A stretch of DNA of 64,000 nucleotides from Caulobacter sp. FWC2 (GCF_002742625.1 NZ_PEBF01000001.1:3968001-4032000); one strand, 5' to 3'; shown: positions 1-9,230, counted from the first letter of the stretch. Translations and numbers: made by a program. The notes: generated from the sequence alone by a model not told the origin.

Positions 1-16
1 GGTGTCAACGACAATT

Positions 17-73
17 TGTTACCGGTAGCATCGACAATGCCAGCGTTGGCGCCCTATCGTGCCAGCGCTGGCC
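17..73. promoter_or_regulatory. Three tandem LacI-type operator-like palindromes
   Basis: Three 14-base near-palindromes with a central CG lie in a row: TGTTACCGGTAGCA (17-30), TGCCAGCGTTGGCG (38-51) and TGCCAGCGCTGGCC (60-73, whose inner 12 bases are a perfect palindrome). Their centres are 21 and 22 bases apart, about two helical turns, so they would face the same side of the DNA. LacI-family operators are typically palindromes with a central CG. The sites lie just upstream of the LacI gene and could serve it, or a gene to the left of the window. Confidence 0.5.
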
Positions 74-135
74 ATGCTTGATCGCGACCGGGATATCGTG
101 ACACTGGCCTGGCTGTTGGGGAGCCGCCAGAGTCT

Positions 136-1176
136 ATGATCAGGATCGATCCGGCCGCGAGCATGGCGGTGACCATCGACGACGTCGCCAAGGCGGCCGG
201 CGTCTCGATCCGGACCGTGTCGCGCGTGCTCAACGACTCGCCCAAGGTCGGCGACGAGACCCGCCTGGCCGTCCAGACGATCATCAAGAATCTCGGCTAT
301 AGCCCCAGCTCTCGGGCCCGCGCCCTGGCCTCGGGCCGCTCGTACCTGATCGCCGTGGTGCAGGACGATCCCAACGCTCACGTGATCGGCGTCCTGCAGC
401 GCGGCATCGTCGAGGTCTGCTCCCAGCACGGCTATGAGCTGGTCGTCCACCCGGTGCGCTTCAGCGACCCGGACGTGGCCCTGGACATCGAACGGTTCGT
501 CCAAAGCTCCCGTGTCGACGGCCTGATCGTCTTGCCGCCGACGTCCGAGATCGCGGCCATTCCCGAACGGCTGTCGGCGCTGGGCGTGCCCGCGGTCGGC
601 ATCGCCTCGATCGAGACGCCGCGCTATCCCAGCATGCTGATCAGCCAGGAGCGCGCGGCCACCGGCGAAATGGCTCGCCACCTTCTCGACCTGGGCCACC
701 GGCGCATCGCCATGATCGAAGGCCCGCCCCACTTCCGCTCGGCGCAGGAGCGCAAGGCCGGCTTCCTGGCGGCGCTGACCGCGTCGGGCCTGGCGCTGGA
801 GGTGAAGCTGCGTCCAGGCGACTACGGCTTCGAGAGCGGCCTGGCCGCCGCCGAGTCGCTGCTGGCGCTGGAACGGCCGCCCACCGCGATCTTCGCCTGC
901 AACGACACCATGGCTGCGGCGGTCGTGAAGACGGCGCGTGAGGCGGGCATATCGATGCCCGACCAGCTGTCGGTCGCCGGTTTCGACGACGCGGACCTGG
1001 CCTCGATGATCTCGCCCAGCCTGACGACCATCCGCCGTCCGCTGCGCGACATGGCCAAGTCCGCGACCGAGCACCTGCTGACGATGATCAATGAGCGGCA
1101 GCCAACCCTGCCGCCCGAGGCCGTGGGTCTGAGCCTGATCGTTCGACGCTCTACAGCGCCTGTCGGCGCCGTTTGA
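136..1176 (+). CDS. LacI family transcriptional regulator
   Basis: A 346-residue repressor with the usual LacI layout: N-terminal helix-turn-helix (TIDDVAKAAGVSIRTVSRVL at about residues 14-33) followed by a periplasmic-binding-protein-like effector domain to the C-terminus (blocks GLIVLPP, FACNDTMA, SVAGFDD). The usual family length is about 340. An alternative ATG at 163 would begin MAVTIDDVA, which also fits the family; the first ATG has a GGGGAG 11 bases upstream. Three LacI-like palindromes sit upstream, so autoregulation is plausible. The ligand cannot be read from the sequence; the neighbouring genes suggest catabolic control. Confidence 0.9.
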   Translation: MIRIDPAASMAVTIDDVAKAAGVSIRTVSRVLNDSPKVGDETRLAVQTIIKNLGYSPSSRARALASGRSYLIAVVQDDPNAHVIGVLQRGIVEVCSQHGYELVVHPVRFSDPDVALDIERFVQSSRVDGLIVLPPTSEIAAIPERLSALGVPAVGIASIETPRYPSMLISQERAATGEMARHLLDLGHRRIAMIEGPPHFRSAQERKAGFLAALTASGLALEVKLRPGDYGFESGLAAAESLLALERPPTAIFACNDTMAAAVVKTAREAGISMPDQLSVAGFDDADLASMISPSLTTIRRPLRDMAKSATEHLLTMINERQPTLPPEAVGLSLIVRRSTAPVGAV

Positions 1177-1252
1177 AAGTCCAGCTGCCCCTCTGATCAA
1201 AAGGCCCGCGGCGCACCGCGAGGCCCTTGCGTGCGTCGTCGGCGCGAGGCAA

Positions 1253-1266
1253 GTTACTTGCATAAC
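1253..1266 (+). promoter_or_regulatory. CTTKCATAA regulon motif, site 1
   Basis: GTTACTTGCATAAC, ending 69 bases before the GTG start of the acyl-CoA ligase gene. It is the most symmetrical copy (GTTA/TAAC arms) of a motif that recurs before transcription units up to 19.1 kb. Whether it is an operator or a promoter element cannot be decided here. Confidence 0.5.
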
Positions 1267-1335
1267 GATACGAACACGACCTGAGAGGCGGCGACGGCTC
1301 CAGGGCTGAAAGACCCGTCGCCTCAGGAGGAAGCC

Positions 1336-3024
1336 GTGCGTCCAAGCCCCCCGGAGCGTGTCGCGGAGTATCGCCGGCTGGGCTGGTGGAGCGGCCGCAC
1401 CATCGACCAGCTGTTCGCCGACGCCGTCCGCGCCCGTACCGACGAGATCGCTCTGGTCGACGCCCCCAACCGCATGGCGCTGACCGGCTCCGCGCCCCAG
1501 AGCCTGACCTTCCGCGAGGCCAACGCCCGCGTCGACACGCTGTGCCAGGTGCTGGCCGGCGTGGGCGTGGGACGTGGCGACATCGTCTCCACCCAGCTGC
1601 CCAACGTCGTCGAGGGGGTGCTGTGCTTCCTAGCCTGCGCCCGGATGGGCGCGATCCTCAGCCCGCTGGCCATGACCTATCGCGCCCACGAGCTGCGCCA
1701 GATCCTGCCGAGCATCGATCCGAAGGTGGCAATCACGCTCGACCGCTTCCATGGCTTCGACCACGTGGCGATGATTGCCGGCTTGCGGGCCGAAGGCGCG
1801 ACCTCGGCCCAGATCATCACCCTGTCGGACGGCTCGACCAACGGCGCGTATAGCCTGACCGACCTCGCCGCCAAGGCTTCGCCAGAGCCCTTTGCCTCGC
1901 CAGCCGACCTCGACGCCGCCGAGGCCCTGACCATCTGCTGGACCTCGGGCACCGAGGCCATGCCAAAGGGCGTGCCGCGCCACCACGACCACTGGGTGGT
2001 CAACGGCGAGGCCCTGGTCGAGGCCGCAGGACTGCGGACCGGCGACGCAATCCTCAACCCCTTCCCGCTGATCAACATCGCCGCGATCGGCGGCATGGTC
2101 ATGACCTGGCTGCTGTGCCAGGGCCGGCTGGTCCAGCACCATCCCTTCGACCTGCCGCTGTTCCTGCGACAGATGCAGGACGAGAAGATCACCTACACCG
2201 TAGCGCCGCCGGCGGTGCTGACCATGCTGCTGCAGAACGAGGCGCTGCTGGCGAACCTGGATCTTTCCAACCTGCGATGCATGGGTTCGGGCTCCGCGCC
2301 GCTGCCGCCCTGGATGGTGCGCCGCTGGCAGGAACAGTACGGCGTGACGATCATGAACGTGTTCGGCTCGAACGAGGGCGCATCGCTGTTCTCGACGGCG
2401 ACCGCCATTCCCGATCCCGAGCAGCGGGCCATGTACTTCCCACGCTTCGGCGCGCCGGGCGTGGACTGGCCAGCCGCATTCCCGGGCAAGATCCGCACCC
2501 GCCTGGTCGACCTGGCCACCGGCGAGGACATCGTCGCGCCCGGCCGCGAGGGCGAGCTGCGGATCTCCGGCGCCATGACCTTCGACGGCTACTGGAACGC
2601 GCCGGAGGTGACCAAGGCCGCGTTCGACGATGAGGGCTTCTTCCGCACCGGCGACCTGTTCGAGATCGCGCCCGACACGGACGATCGCTTCTATCGGTTC
2701 GTGGGCCGCAGCAAGGAGATCATCATCCGCGGCGGGCTGAACATCTCGCCAGCCGAACTGGATGGGCTGATCGAAAGCCATCCCGCCGTGCGCGAGGCCT
2801 GCTGCGCGGCCTATCCCGACGAGCGACTTGGCGAGCGCGTCTGCGCGGTCGTCGCCCTGCGGCCGGACCAGGCGCTGACGCTGGAGGAGCTCACCGCGCA
2901 CCTCAGGGCGCGCGAGCTGGCCACCTTCAAGCTGCCGGAGAAGCTGCGCATCGTCGACGCCCTGCCCCGCAACGCCCTGGGCAAGGTGGTCCGGCGCGAC
3001 CTGGCGGGGGTGGCGGCTACTTAA
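1336..3024 (+). CDS. AMP-dependent acyl-CoA synthetase/ligase
   Basis: A 562-residue ANL-superfamily enzyme expected to activate a carboxylic acid to its CoA thioester through an acyl-adenylate. The ATP-binding loop TSGTEAMPKGV lies near residue 205, an adenine-contact block VFGSNEG near 345, the hinge GRSKEIIIRGGLNISPAELD near 460, and the C-terminal catalytic lysine in NALGKVVRRDL. It starts at GTG 1336, five bases after a strong AGGAGG. It resembles cyclohexanecarboxylate/fatty-acid CoA ligases; the substrate is unknown. It forms its own transcription unit behind the CTTKCATAA motif and is likely the entry ligase, or a second ligase, of the neighbouring degradation pathway. Confidence 0.88.
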   Translation: MRPSPPERVAEYRRLGWWSGRTIDQLFADAVRARTDEIALVDAPNRMALTGSAPQSLTFREANARVDTLCQVLAGVGVGRGDIVSTQLPNVVEGVLCFLACARMGAILSPLAMTYRAHELRQILPSIDPKVAITLDRFHGFDHVAMIAGLRAEGATSAQIITLSDGSTNGAYSLTDLAAKASPEPFASPADLDAAEALTICWTSGTEAMPKGVPRHHDHWVVNGEALVEAAGLRTGDAILNPFPLINIAAIGGMVMTWLLCQGRLVQHHPFDLPLFLRQMQDEKITYTVAPPAVLTMLLQNEALLANLDLSNLRCMGSGSAPLPPWMVRRWQEQYGVTIMNVFGSNEGASLFSTATAIPDPEQRAMYFPRFGAPGVDWPAAFPGKIRTRLVDLATGEDIVAPGREGELRISGAMTFDGYWNAPEVTKAAFDDEGFFRTGDLFEIAPDTDDRFYRFVGRSKEIIIRGGLNISPAELDGLIESHPAVREACCAAYPDERLGERVCAVVALRPDQALTLEELTAHLRARELATFKLPEKLRIVDALPRNALGKVVRRDLAGVAAT

Positions 3025-3034
3025 GCCCATTGGA

Positions 3035-3047
3035 GACTTGCATAAGC
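3035..3047 (+). promoter_or_regulatory. CTTKCATAA regulon motif, site 2
   Basis: GACTTGCATAAGC ends 53 bases before the ATG of the first tandem HxlR regulator. It suggests that this regulator belongs to, and may autoregulate within, the regulon. Confidence 0.4.
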
Positions 3048-3100
3048 GCACCTGTTCCGCGACCCTGATCGTTGATTAGTCACGGTCAGGACACGGAGCG

Positions 3101-4060
3101 ATGAGCGCCCCGAAATTCATCAGGACTTGCTCGATCTGGCGCGCGCTGGAGGTGGTCGGGGACACGGCGGTGCTGCTGATCCTCGAGGCCAACTGGATCG
3201 GCGCGCGACGCTTCGACGACCTGCGCGACCGCACCGGCCTGCTGCAATCCAAGCTCAGCGACCGCCTCAAGAAGCTGGTCGCCGCCGAGGTTCTGGAGAA
3301 GAGCGCCTATTCGACCAGCCCGCCGCGCTACGAATACCGGATGACCCGCAAGGGCCTGGACCTCTACTGGCCGGCTCTGATGATGCTGCGCTGGGAGCGA
3401 CGCTGGTCGAACAGCCCCGGCAAGCTGCGACTGAACCTGCGCCACCGCACCTGCGGCCACCTGTTCGAGCCGGTCCCGACCTGCCTGAAGTGCGGCGACG
3501 AGATCAATCCGCGAGAGGTCGACTGGGCCGAAGGTCCCGGCGTGGGCTGGATGGTCCCGCTCTACAGCCGCCGTCGCCAGCAGCGCAACGCGGCCGAGGA
3601 GTCGTCCAGCCTGATGGTCGACGTCGCCCAGATCACCGGCGACCGCTGGGCCAGCCTGGTGCTTCGCTCGATCTTCACGGGGCTTCGGCGCTTCGACGAG
3701 ATCCATCGCGACACCGCCATGGCGACCAACATCCTGTCCGAGCGGCTGGCCTGGCTGACAGCCCAGGGCGTGATCCGCGCCCACGAGCGGGCCGGCAAAC
3801 GCTTCGAATACCGGCTGACCGAGAAGGGCCTCGACTACTACCCCGTCCTGCTGATGCTGCTGCAGTGGGGCGACAAATATTACGTCTCGCCCGAGGGGCC
3901 GCCGCTGATCCTGCGCCACAAGGTCGGCGGACACCTGCTGGAGCCGGCCGTGACCTGCTCGTGCTGCGGCCAGCCGGTCGAGCCGCACGACGTCTCGTTC
4001 GAGATCATCGAGGCCGAACAGCGCCCGCCCGAACGCGCGAATCCGGAGCCGGCGCACTAA
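3101..4060 (+). CDS. Tandem HxlR-type winged-helix transcriptional regulator (copy 1)
   Basis: A 319-residue protein made of two consecutive HxlR winged-helix domains (about residues 10-115 and 165-270), each followed by a short cysteine-containing tail; the pairs are CLKCG after domain 1 and CSCCG after domain 2. Most HxlR proteins are single domains of 100-150 residues that act as dimers, so this fused form probably provides both halves of a dimer. A second 319-residue protein of the same design is encoded at 11101-12060. A CTTKCATAA motif lies 53 bases upstream. Function as regulator of the surrounding catabolic genes is inferred from context. Confidence 0.85.
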   Translation: MSAPKFIRTCSIWRALEVVGDTAVLLILEANWIGARRFDDLRDRTGLLQSKLSDRLKKLVAAEVLEKSAYSTSPPRYEYRMTRKGLDLYWPALMMLRWERRWSNSPGKLRLNLRHRTCGHLFEPVPTCLKCGDEINPREVDWAEGPGVGWMVPLYSRRRQQRNAAEESSSLMVDVAQITGDRWASLVLRSIFTGLRRFDEIHRDTAMATNILSERLAWLTAQGVIRAHERAGKRFEYRLTEKGLDYYPVLLMLLQWGDKYYVSPEGPPLILRHKVGGHLLEPAVTCSCCGQPVEPHDVSFEIIEAEQRPPERANPEPAH

Positions 4061-4081
4061 GACGCGCCGGCCGTGGATTTC

Positions 4082-4094
4082 ATACTTTCATAAC
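4082..4094 (+). promoter_or_regulatory. CTTKCATAA regulon motif, site 3
   Basis: ATACTTTCATAAC ends 40 bases before the start of the four-gene DapB-like/SDR/thiolase/CoA-ligase transcription unit. Confidence 0.45.
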
Positions 4095-4134
4095 GAGACT
4101 TACCGGGTTAGGGTCTCCTCAATAGGGAGGAGAC

Positions 4135-5199
4135 ATGACGTATCGCGTCATCCAGTGGGCGACGGGCGCCATGGGCAAGAGCTGCCTGCGGACGGTGATC
4201 GACCACCCGTCGACGGATCTCGTGGGGCTGTATGTCTATGGCGAGGCCAAGGCGGGCCGCGACGCGGGCGACATCGCCCGGCGCGGCGCCACGGGCGTGC
4301 TGGCCACCCGTGACATCGATGAGATCCTGGCGCTGGACGCCGACGTGGTGATCCACGCCGCCCGCCTGGCGCCGCCCTACGGCTCGCACGACGCCGAGAT
4401 CCTGGCCCTGCTGGCCAGCGGCAAGAACGTCATCAGCATCAACGGTTACAGCGATCCCAGCCACTGGGGCGACGCGCGATTGGCCGCCCTGGAAGCGGCC
4501 TGCGCCAAGGGCGGCTCGACCCTGATGGGCGCAGGGCTGAACCCCGGCTTCGCGGCCGAACAGCTGGCGGCGGTCGCCAGCGGCGTCTGCTCCCAGCTCG
4601 ACGCGATCGAGGTGATCGAGAGCGTGGATTGCCGCGCGGTCCGCAGCCCTGATTATGTCTTTGGGGTGCTGGGCTTTGGCCTCGATCCCACGTCGATCAA
4701 TCCCAACGATCCCGACTGGGGCCCGGCCTCGTCGCTGAATGGCATGTACGCCGAGGCGCTGTCGGCCCTGGCCAAGCGGCTGAACCTGACGCTGGAGCGG
4801 ATCGACACCGACCACCGCGTGTTCGGCGCCTGGCAGGACCTCTCGATCGCTGCGGGTACGATTGCGCAAGGAACGATCGGCCACGTCAACTGGCGCTGGA
4901 TCGGTCGCGCCGAAGGCGGCCGCGAGCTGATCATCTCGATCCACTGGTTCATGGAGACGGCGCACCTGGAGAGCCAGGCCCCTCCCCTGTGGAGCGTGCG
5001 CCTGACCGGCCAGCCCAGCGTGCGCATCACCCTCGACCTGGACAAGCGCCCCGGCGACCAGACCCCGACCTCGGCCGAGCAGTGGGCCGTCGCCGGCAGC
5101 GTGATCAACGCCATCCCCCACGTCGTGGCTGCCCCGCCGGGCGTCATGACCCGCCCCCTGGCCACCCCGTTCGACGGAGCCTTGGCGCGAAGAGCCTGA
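4135..5199 (+). CDS. Dihydrodipicolinate reductase-like NAD(P)-dependent dehydrogenase
   Basis: 354 residues with an N-terminal Rossmann fold (YRVIQWATGAMGK, glycine-rich loop at residues 11-15), then blocks such as DVVIHAARLAPPYG and GAGLNPGFAAEQLAAV typical of the DapB-like family that also includes 2,4-diaminopentanoate dehydrogenase. It is much longer than true DapB (about 270) and is not in a lysine operon, so lysine synthesis is unlikely. Such proteins occur in actinobacterial and proteobacterial steroid or terpenoid degradation clusters, where their reaction is mostly unassigned. It has a GGAGGAG ribosome site and is the first gene of a unit running to 9195. Confidence 0.75.
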   Translation: MTYRVIQWATGAMGKSCLRTVIDHPSTDLVGLYVYGEAKAGRDAGDIARRGATGVLATRDIDEILALDADVVIHAARLAPPYGSHDAEILALLASGKNVISINGYSDPSHWGDARLAALEAACAKGGSTLMGAGLNPGFAAEQLAAVASGVCSQLDAIEVIESVDCRAVRSPDYVFGVLGFGLDPTSINPNDPDWGPASSLNGMYAEALSALAKRLNLTLERIDTDHRVFGAWQDLSIAAGTIAQGTIGHVNWRWIGRAEGGRELIISIHWFMETAHLESQAPPLWSVRLTGQPSVRITLDLDKRPGDQTPTSAEQWAVAGSVINAIPHVVAAPPGVMTRPLATPFDGALARRA

Positions 5200-5254
5200 G
5201 ACTGAACGAGACCCACGTCGGCGACACGATCGACGGGAAACGAAGGAGGACACG

Positions 5255-6139
5255 ATGAGCCAGCAAGACGGTCCGCACGCCGGTCGCGTCGTCATCGTCA
5301 CCGGGGCCGGCAAGGGTCTTGGGCGCGCCTATGCGCTGGATCTGGCGCGCCAGGGCGCGGCCGTGGTGGTCAACAACCGCTGGGCTCTGCGCAGCGAGCC
5401 TTCCAGCGCCCAGCAGGTGGTCGAGGAAATCCAGGCCATCGGCGGCAGGGCGGTCGCGGACTTTGGCGAGGCCGAGAATCCCGAGACCGGGCAGTCCCTG
5501 GTCGACAAGGCGCTCGAAACCTTCGGCCGCCTCGACGCCATCGTCTCGAACGCCGGCGTGCCCCAGACCTGCCGGCTGCACCGCCAGAGCCCCGAAGCCT
5601 TCCAGTCGATCTTCGACATCAATTTCCAGGGCGCGCTGAGCCTGGTGCAAGCCGCATGGCCGGTGCTGTCCGAAACGGGTTCGGGCCGCATCGTGCTCAG
5701 CGCCTCGTCGGCCGGTCTCTATGGCGGCGACGGCATGGCGGCCTATGCCTCGTCGAAGGCGGCGCTGATCGGGCTGGTGCGCGGCTTGGCGGTCGAGGGG
5801 CGTCCGCGCGGCCTGCAGATCAACGCCATCGCCCCCTACGCGGCCACCGCCATGACCACGCCGCACCTGAGCAGCGCCCTGGCGCGACGCATGGACCCGT
5901 CCGACGTGGCGCCGCTGGTGTCGTGGCTGGTCAGCGAGGCCTGCGACGTCTCGGGCCAGACCCTGGTCTCCGGCGGCGGGCGCCTGCGCGCGGCCTATGC
6001 GGTGGAAGGCCCGCCCGTGGCCCTGGACGACGACATCGGCGCGGCGGTGGCTCGCGCCCTCACGGCCGAGCCGCGAGAAACCTACGGCGACGCCCACGCG
6101 GCGTTCGCCGCCTTCATGGACGAGCGGCCGACGGCCTGA
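5255..6139 (+). CDS. SDR family oxidoreductase (hydroxyacyl-CoA dehydrogenase-like)
   Basis: 294-residue short-chain dehydrogenase. The cofactor loop TGAGKGLG sits at about residues 14-21, the structural NAG is in VSNAGVP, and the catalytic pair is YASSK. The VNNRW stretch after the second strand and the extended C-terminus resemble the dehydrogenase part of peroxisomal-type multifunctional enzyme 2, which oxidises 3-hydroxyacyl-CoA. The AAGGAGG ribosome site is 55 bases after the previous stop. With the thiolase and CoA ligase downstream it fits one round of beta-oxidation-like side-chain cleavage. Confidence 0.82.
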   Translation: MSQQDGPHAGRVVIVTGAGKGLGRAYALDLARQGAAVVVNNRWALRSEPSSAQQVVEEIQAIGGRAVADFGEAENPETGQSLVDKALETFGRLDAIVSNAGVPQTCRLHRQSPEAFQSIFDINFQGALSLVQAAWPVLSETGSGRIVLSASSAGLYGGDGMAAYASSKAALIGLVRGLAVEGRPRGLQINAIAPYAATAMTTPHLSSALARRMDPSDVAPLVSWLVSEACDVSGQTLVSGGGRLRAAYAVEGPPVALDDDIGAAVARALTAEPRETYGDAHAAFAAFMDERPTA

Positions 6140-6187
6140 ACCGAATAACAATCGGCGGCCCGCGAGCCGCCCGGCGAGGAGACAGAG

Positions 6188-7408
6188 ATGGTCTACATAC
6201 TTGGCGGCTGGCAGACCGATTTCGCCAGCAACTGGGCCCGGCAGAACATGGACCTGGCTGACGCCTTCAGCAAGGTCGTCGGTAAGGGCCTCGACAGCGT
6301 CGGCCTGGATCCGAAGGACATCGAGACCGGCCACGTCGGCAATTTCGTCAGCGAACTGTTCGCCCACCAGGGCCTGCTGGGCGGCTTCTTCGGTCTCGTT
6401 CATCCCGATTTCGACGGCCTGCCGACCGCGCGCCACGAGGCCGCCTGCGCCTCGGGCAGCGTCGCCATCCTAGCGGCCACCGCCGAGATCGAGGCCGGCC
6501 GCTATGACCTGGCCTGCGTGGTCGGGCTGGAGCAGATGCGCAATGTCAGCGGCCAGACGGCGGCCAACTATCTGGGCGCCGCGGCCTGGACCGGCCATGA
6601 GTTCGCCGACGCCACCTATGTCTGGCCCCGCGCCTTCTCTGACCTGGCCGAGGAATACGAGCGCCGCTACGGCCTGAAGTACGAGCACCTGATGCGGATC
6701 GCGGAGATCAACTTCGCCAACGCCAAGCGCAATCCCAACGCCCAGACCCGCCAGTGGGCCTTCAACGCCAAGAGCTTCACGGCCGACGACGAAGCCAATC
6801 CGGTGGTCGAGGGCCGCACGCGCAAGCAGGACTGCGGCCAGGTCACCGACGGCTCGGCGGTGATCTTCCTGGCCTCGGAGAAGCGCGCCGCCGAATACGC
6901 CGCCAAACGGGGCGTCCCGCTGGAGAGCCTGCCCCGGATCAAGGGCTGGGGCCACCGCTCAGCGCCGATCTCCTACTCGGCCAAGGTCCGCGCCAGCGCC
7001 GACCAGGAGTACGTCTTTCCGCAGGTGCGCCGCGCCATCGAGGACGCCCGTCGCCGCGCCGGCGTCTCGGACCTTGGCGAGATCGACGTGGTGGAGACCC
7101 ACGACTGCTTCACCACCACCGAATACATGGCCATCGACCACCTGGGCCTGACCGCGCCGGGCGAGGCCTGGAAGGCGATCGAGGCCGGTGACATCGAGAT
7201 CGGCGGCCGCCTGCCGATCAACCCCTCGGGCGGGCTGATCGGCCTGGGCCATCCGGTCGGCGCCACCGGCGTGCGCATGGCGCTGGACGCCTTCAAGCAG
7301 GTCACGGGCCAGGCCGGCGACTACCAGGTCGAGGGCGCCAAGACCTGCCAGACGCTCAATATCGGCGGCTCGACCACCACCACTGTCAGCCTGGTCGTCG
7401 GAGTCTGA
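6188..7408 (+). CDS. Acetyl-CoA acetyltransferase, SCP-x type thiolase
   Basis: 406-residue thiolase-superfamily protein, predicted to cleave a 3-ketoacyl-CoA (or run the reverse condensation). The nucleophilic cysteine lies in HEAACASGS (about Cys87) and the active-site histidine in GGLIGLGHPVGATG. The C-terminal end (KTCQTLNIGGSTTT) differs from classical degradative thiolases and matches the sterol-carrier-protein-x-like branch, which often acts on bulky or branched acyl-CoAs. GAGGAGA precedes the ATG. The next gene starts two bases after its stop, so translation is probably coupled. Confidence 0.87.
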   Translation: MVYILGGWQTDFASNWARQNMDLADAFSKVVGKGLDSVGLDPKDIETGHVGNFVSELFAHQGLLGGFFGLVHPDFDGLPTARHEAACASGSVAILAATAEIEAGRYDLACVVGLEQMRNVSGQTAANYLGAAAWTGHEFADATYVWPRAFSDLAEEYERRYGLKYEHLMRIAEINFANAKRNPNAQTRQWAFNAKSFTADDEANPVVEGRTRKQDCGQVTDGSAVIFLASEKRAAEYAAKRGVPLESLPRIKGWGHRSAPISYSAKVRASADQEYVFPQVRRAIEDARRRAGVSDLGEIDVVETHDCFTTTEYMAIDHLGLTAPGEAWKAIEAGDIEIGGRLPINPSGGLIGLGHPVGATGVRMALDAFKQVTGQAGDYQVEGAKTCQTLNIGGSTTTTVSLVVGV

Positions 7409-7410
7409 CC

Positions 7411-9195
7411 ATGGACCAAGCCGTGCTCGACAAGACGCTGGCGCCGTTCCGCCCCGCCGAGCTGATGCCGATCGACCTGGACGTGACGCACCGCGACGAC
7501 GGGGCGATCCTGATCGCCTCGCGCATCCCCTTGGCGGCGTACAACGCCAACCTGCCCGACGCCTTCGCCGAGCGCGCGGCGACCAGCGGCGACAAGGCCG
7601 CCCTGGCCTTCCGCGAGGGCGAGGGCTGGCGCTACGTCTCCTATGCCGACCTCAAGCGCGACATGGACGCGGCGACCCAGTGGCTGCTGGGCGCGACCGC
7701 CGGGCCGGTGCTGATCCTGGCGCCCAACAGCGCCGCCTTCGCGGTGATGACCTTCGCCGCCCAGGCCTCGGGCCGCGCCGTCTGTCCGGTCAGCGTCACC
7801 TACGCCGCCCTGGGCGGGGATTTCGGCCGGCTGGCCCATGTCATCGCCAAGGTCCGCCCGGCCGTGGTGTTCGCCGAGGACACCCGCGCCTGCGCGGCGG
7901 CGCTACAGCACCTGGACCTGGGCGAGGCGGTGATCGTCACCACCAACCCGGCCGACCTTTCCAAGCCCTCGGTCGCCTATGCCGACCTTCTAGCCACGAC
8001 GCCGACGCCCGCTGTGGCGGCCAGCATCGCGGCGCTGAAGCCCGACGACCGCGCGGCCCTGATGCTGACCTCCGGCTCGACTGGCCTGCCCAAGGTCGTG
8101 CCGATCACCTTCCGGAACCTGGCGGCCAACAGCATCCAGTGCATGCAGACCATCGGCAAGGCGGCCGGCTGGGACAATGTCATGCTGGACTGGCTGCCCT
8201 GGCACCACGCCGCCGGGGCCTTCGTCCTGCGCGCCACCCTGCTGGAAGGCGGGACGCTGCATGTCGACGAGGGCAAGCCCGTGCCGGGCCTGTTCGACGC
8301 CTCGGTGCGGAACCTGCGCGACGTCTCCGTCCGCTATTTCAACAACGTGCCCCTGGGCTACGCCATGCTGGCCGACGCCCTGGAGCAGGACGCCGTTCTG
8401 CGGAAGACCTTCTTCAAGGACATGCGCCTGATGCTGTATGGCGGCGCCGGCCTGTCCCAGACGGTCTACGACCGCATCCAGGCCATGGCCGTGCGCGAGA
8501 CCGGCCATCGGATCATGATGACCAGCGGCTACGGCATGACCGAGACCGTCTCGGCCTTCATGGTCATCCACTTCGAGACCGACAAGGTGGGCCTAGGTCT
8601 GCCCGCGCCGGGGTCGCTGGTGAAGCTGTGGCCGGTCGGCGACCGCTACGAGGTCCGGGTCAAGGGTCCCCAGGTCACGGCCGGCTATCTGGACGAGCCG
8701 GAGAAGACGGCGGAAGCCTTCGACGAGGAAGGCTTCTACCGCACCGGGGATCTCGCCCTATTTCACGACCCCAGCGATCCCGCCCAGGGCCTGGTGTTCG
8801 CCGGCCGCGCGGCCGAGGAGTTCAAGCTGTCCAGCGGCACATGGGTCTATGGCGGCGCCCTGCGCGACGGCCTGCTGAAGGCCCTGTCACCGCATGTCAC
8901 CGATCTGGTCCTGTGCGACGACGGCCGGCCCTATCTGGGCGTGATGCTGTGGGCCAAGCCCGATGCGCCGCGCACACTTCTCGAGGAAGGCCTGGCGGTC
9001 TTCAGTCGCAGCCAGTCCGGCGGCGCGGCGCGCGTGCGCCGGGCCCTGGTGCTGCGCGAACCGCCCAGCCCCAACGCCCACGAGATCTCGGACAAGGGCA
9101 CCATCAACCGCCGGGCGGTCATCGACCGTCGGGCCGCCGAGGTCGAGCGCCTGTTCGCGGACGATCCCGACGCCGAGGTGATGGTCATTTCCTGA
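7411..9195 (+). CDS. Feruloyl-CoA synthetase-like AMP-dependent ligase
   Basis: 594-residue ANL enzyme. It has the ATP loop TSGSTGLPKVVP (near residue 228), GYGMTET (near 372) and FKLSSGTWVYGGALRDGLL (near 472); the last block, in place of the usual GRxKDxIKxxG hinge, is typical of the feruloyl-CoA synthase branch. Ferulate-type aromatic acids are therefore one possible substrate class, but no enoyl-CoA hydratase/lyase (Ech) or vanillin dehydrogenase is nearby, so the canonical ferulate pathway is not supported. It is the last gene of the 4135-9195 unit and is followed by a perfect 10-bp hairpin. Confidence 0.85.
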   Translation: MDQAVLDKTLAPFRPAELMPIDLDVTHRDDGAILIASRIPLAAYNANLPDAFAERAATSGDKAALAFREGEGWRYVSYADLKRDMDAATQWLLGATAGPVLILAPNSAAFAVMTFAAQASGRAVCPVSVTYAALGGDFGRLAHVIAKVRPAVVFAEDTRACAAALQHLDLGEAVIVTTNPADLSKPSVAYADLLATTPTPAVAASIAALKPDDRAALMLTSGSTGLPKVVPITFRNLAANSIQCMQTIGKAAGWDNVMLDWLPWHHAAGAFVLRATLLEGGTLHVDEGKPVPGLFDASVRNLRDVSVRYFNNVPLGYAMLADALEQDAVLRKTFFKDMRLMLYGGAGLSQTVYDRIQAMAVRETGHRIMMTSGYGMTETVSAFMVIHFETDKVGLGLPAPGSLVKLWPVGDRYEVRVKGPQVTAGYLDEPEKTAEAFDEEGFYRTGDLALFHDPSDPAQGLVFAGRAAEEFKLSSGTWVYGGALRDGLLKALSPHVTDLVLCDDGRPYLGVMLWAKPDAPRTLLEEGLAVFSRSQSGGAARVRRALVLREPPSPNAHEISDKGTINRRAVIDRRAAEVERLFADDPDAEVMVIS

Positions 9196-9200
9196 CGCCA

Positions 9201-9230
9201 TGGCGGCGCGCGGATCAGAACGCGCCGCCA
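9201..9230 (+). terminator. GC-rich hairpin after the CoA-ligase operon
   Basis: Perfect 10-base inverted repeat TGGCGGCGCG / CGCGCCGCCA with a 10-base loop, six bases after the stop codon. The following ATCACTTT gives only a poor U-tract, so termination may be partial. Confidence 0.55.

Noticed and set aside
1247-1262. AGGCAAGTTACTTGCA resembling a sigma-54 -24/-12 promoter (GG-N10-GC)
   Set aside because: The other copies of the same motif lack the GG element at the required spacing, so the shared signal is the CTTKCATAA core, not a sigma-54 promoter.
7411-9195. A canonical ferulate-to-vanillin pathway
   Set aside because: Only the Fcs-like ligase is present; no enoyl-CoA hydratase/aldolase or vanillin dehydrogenase gene is in the window.
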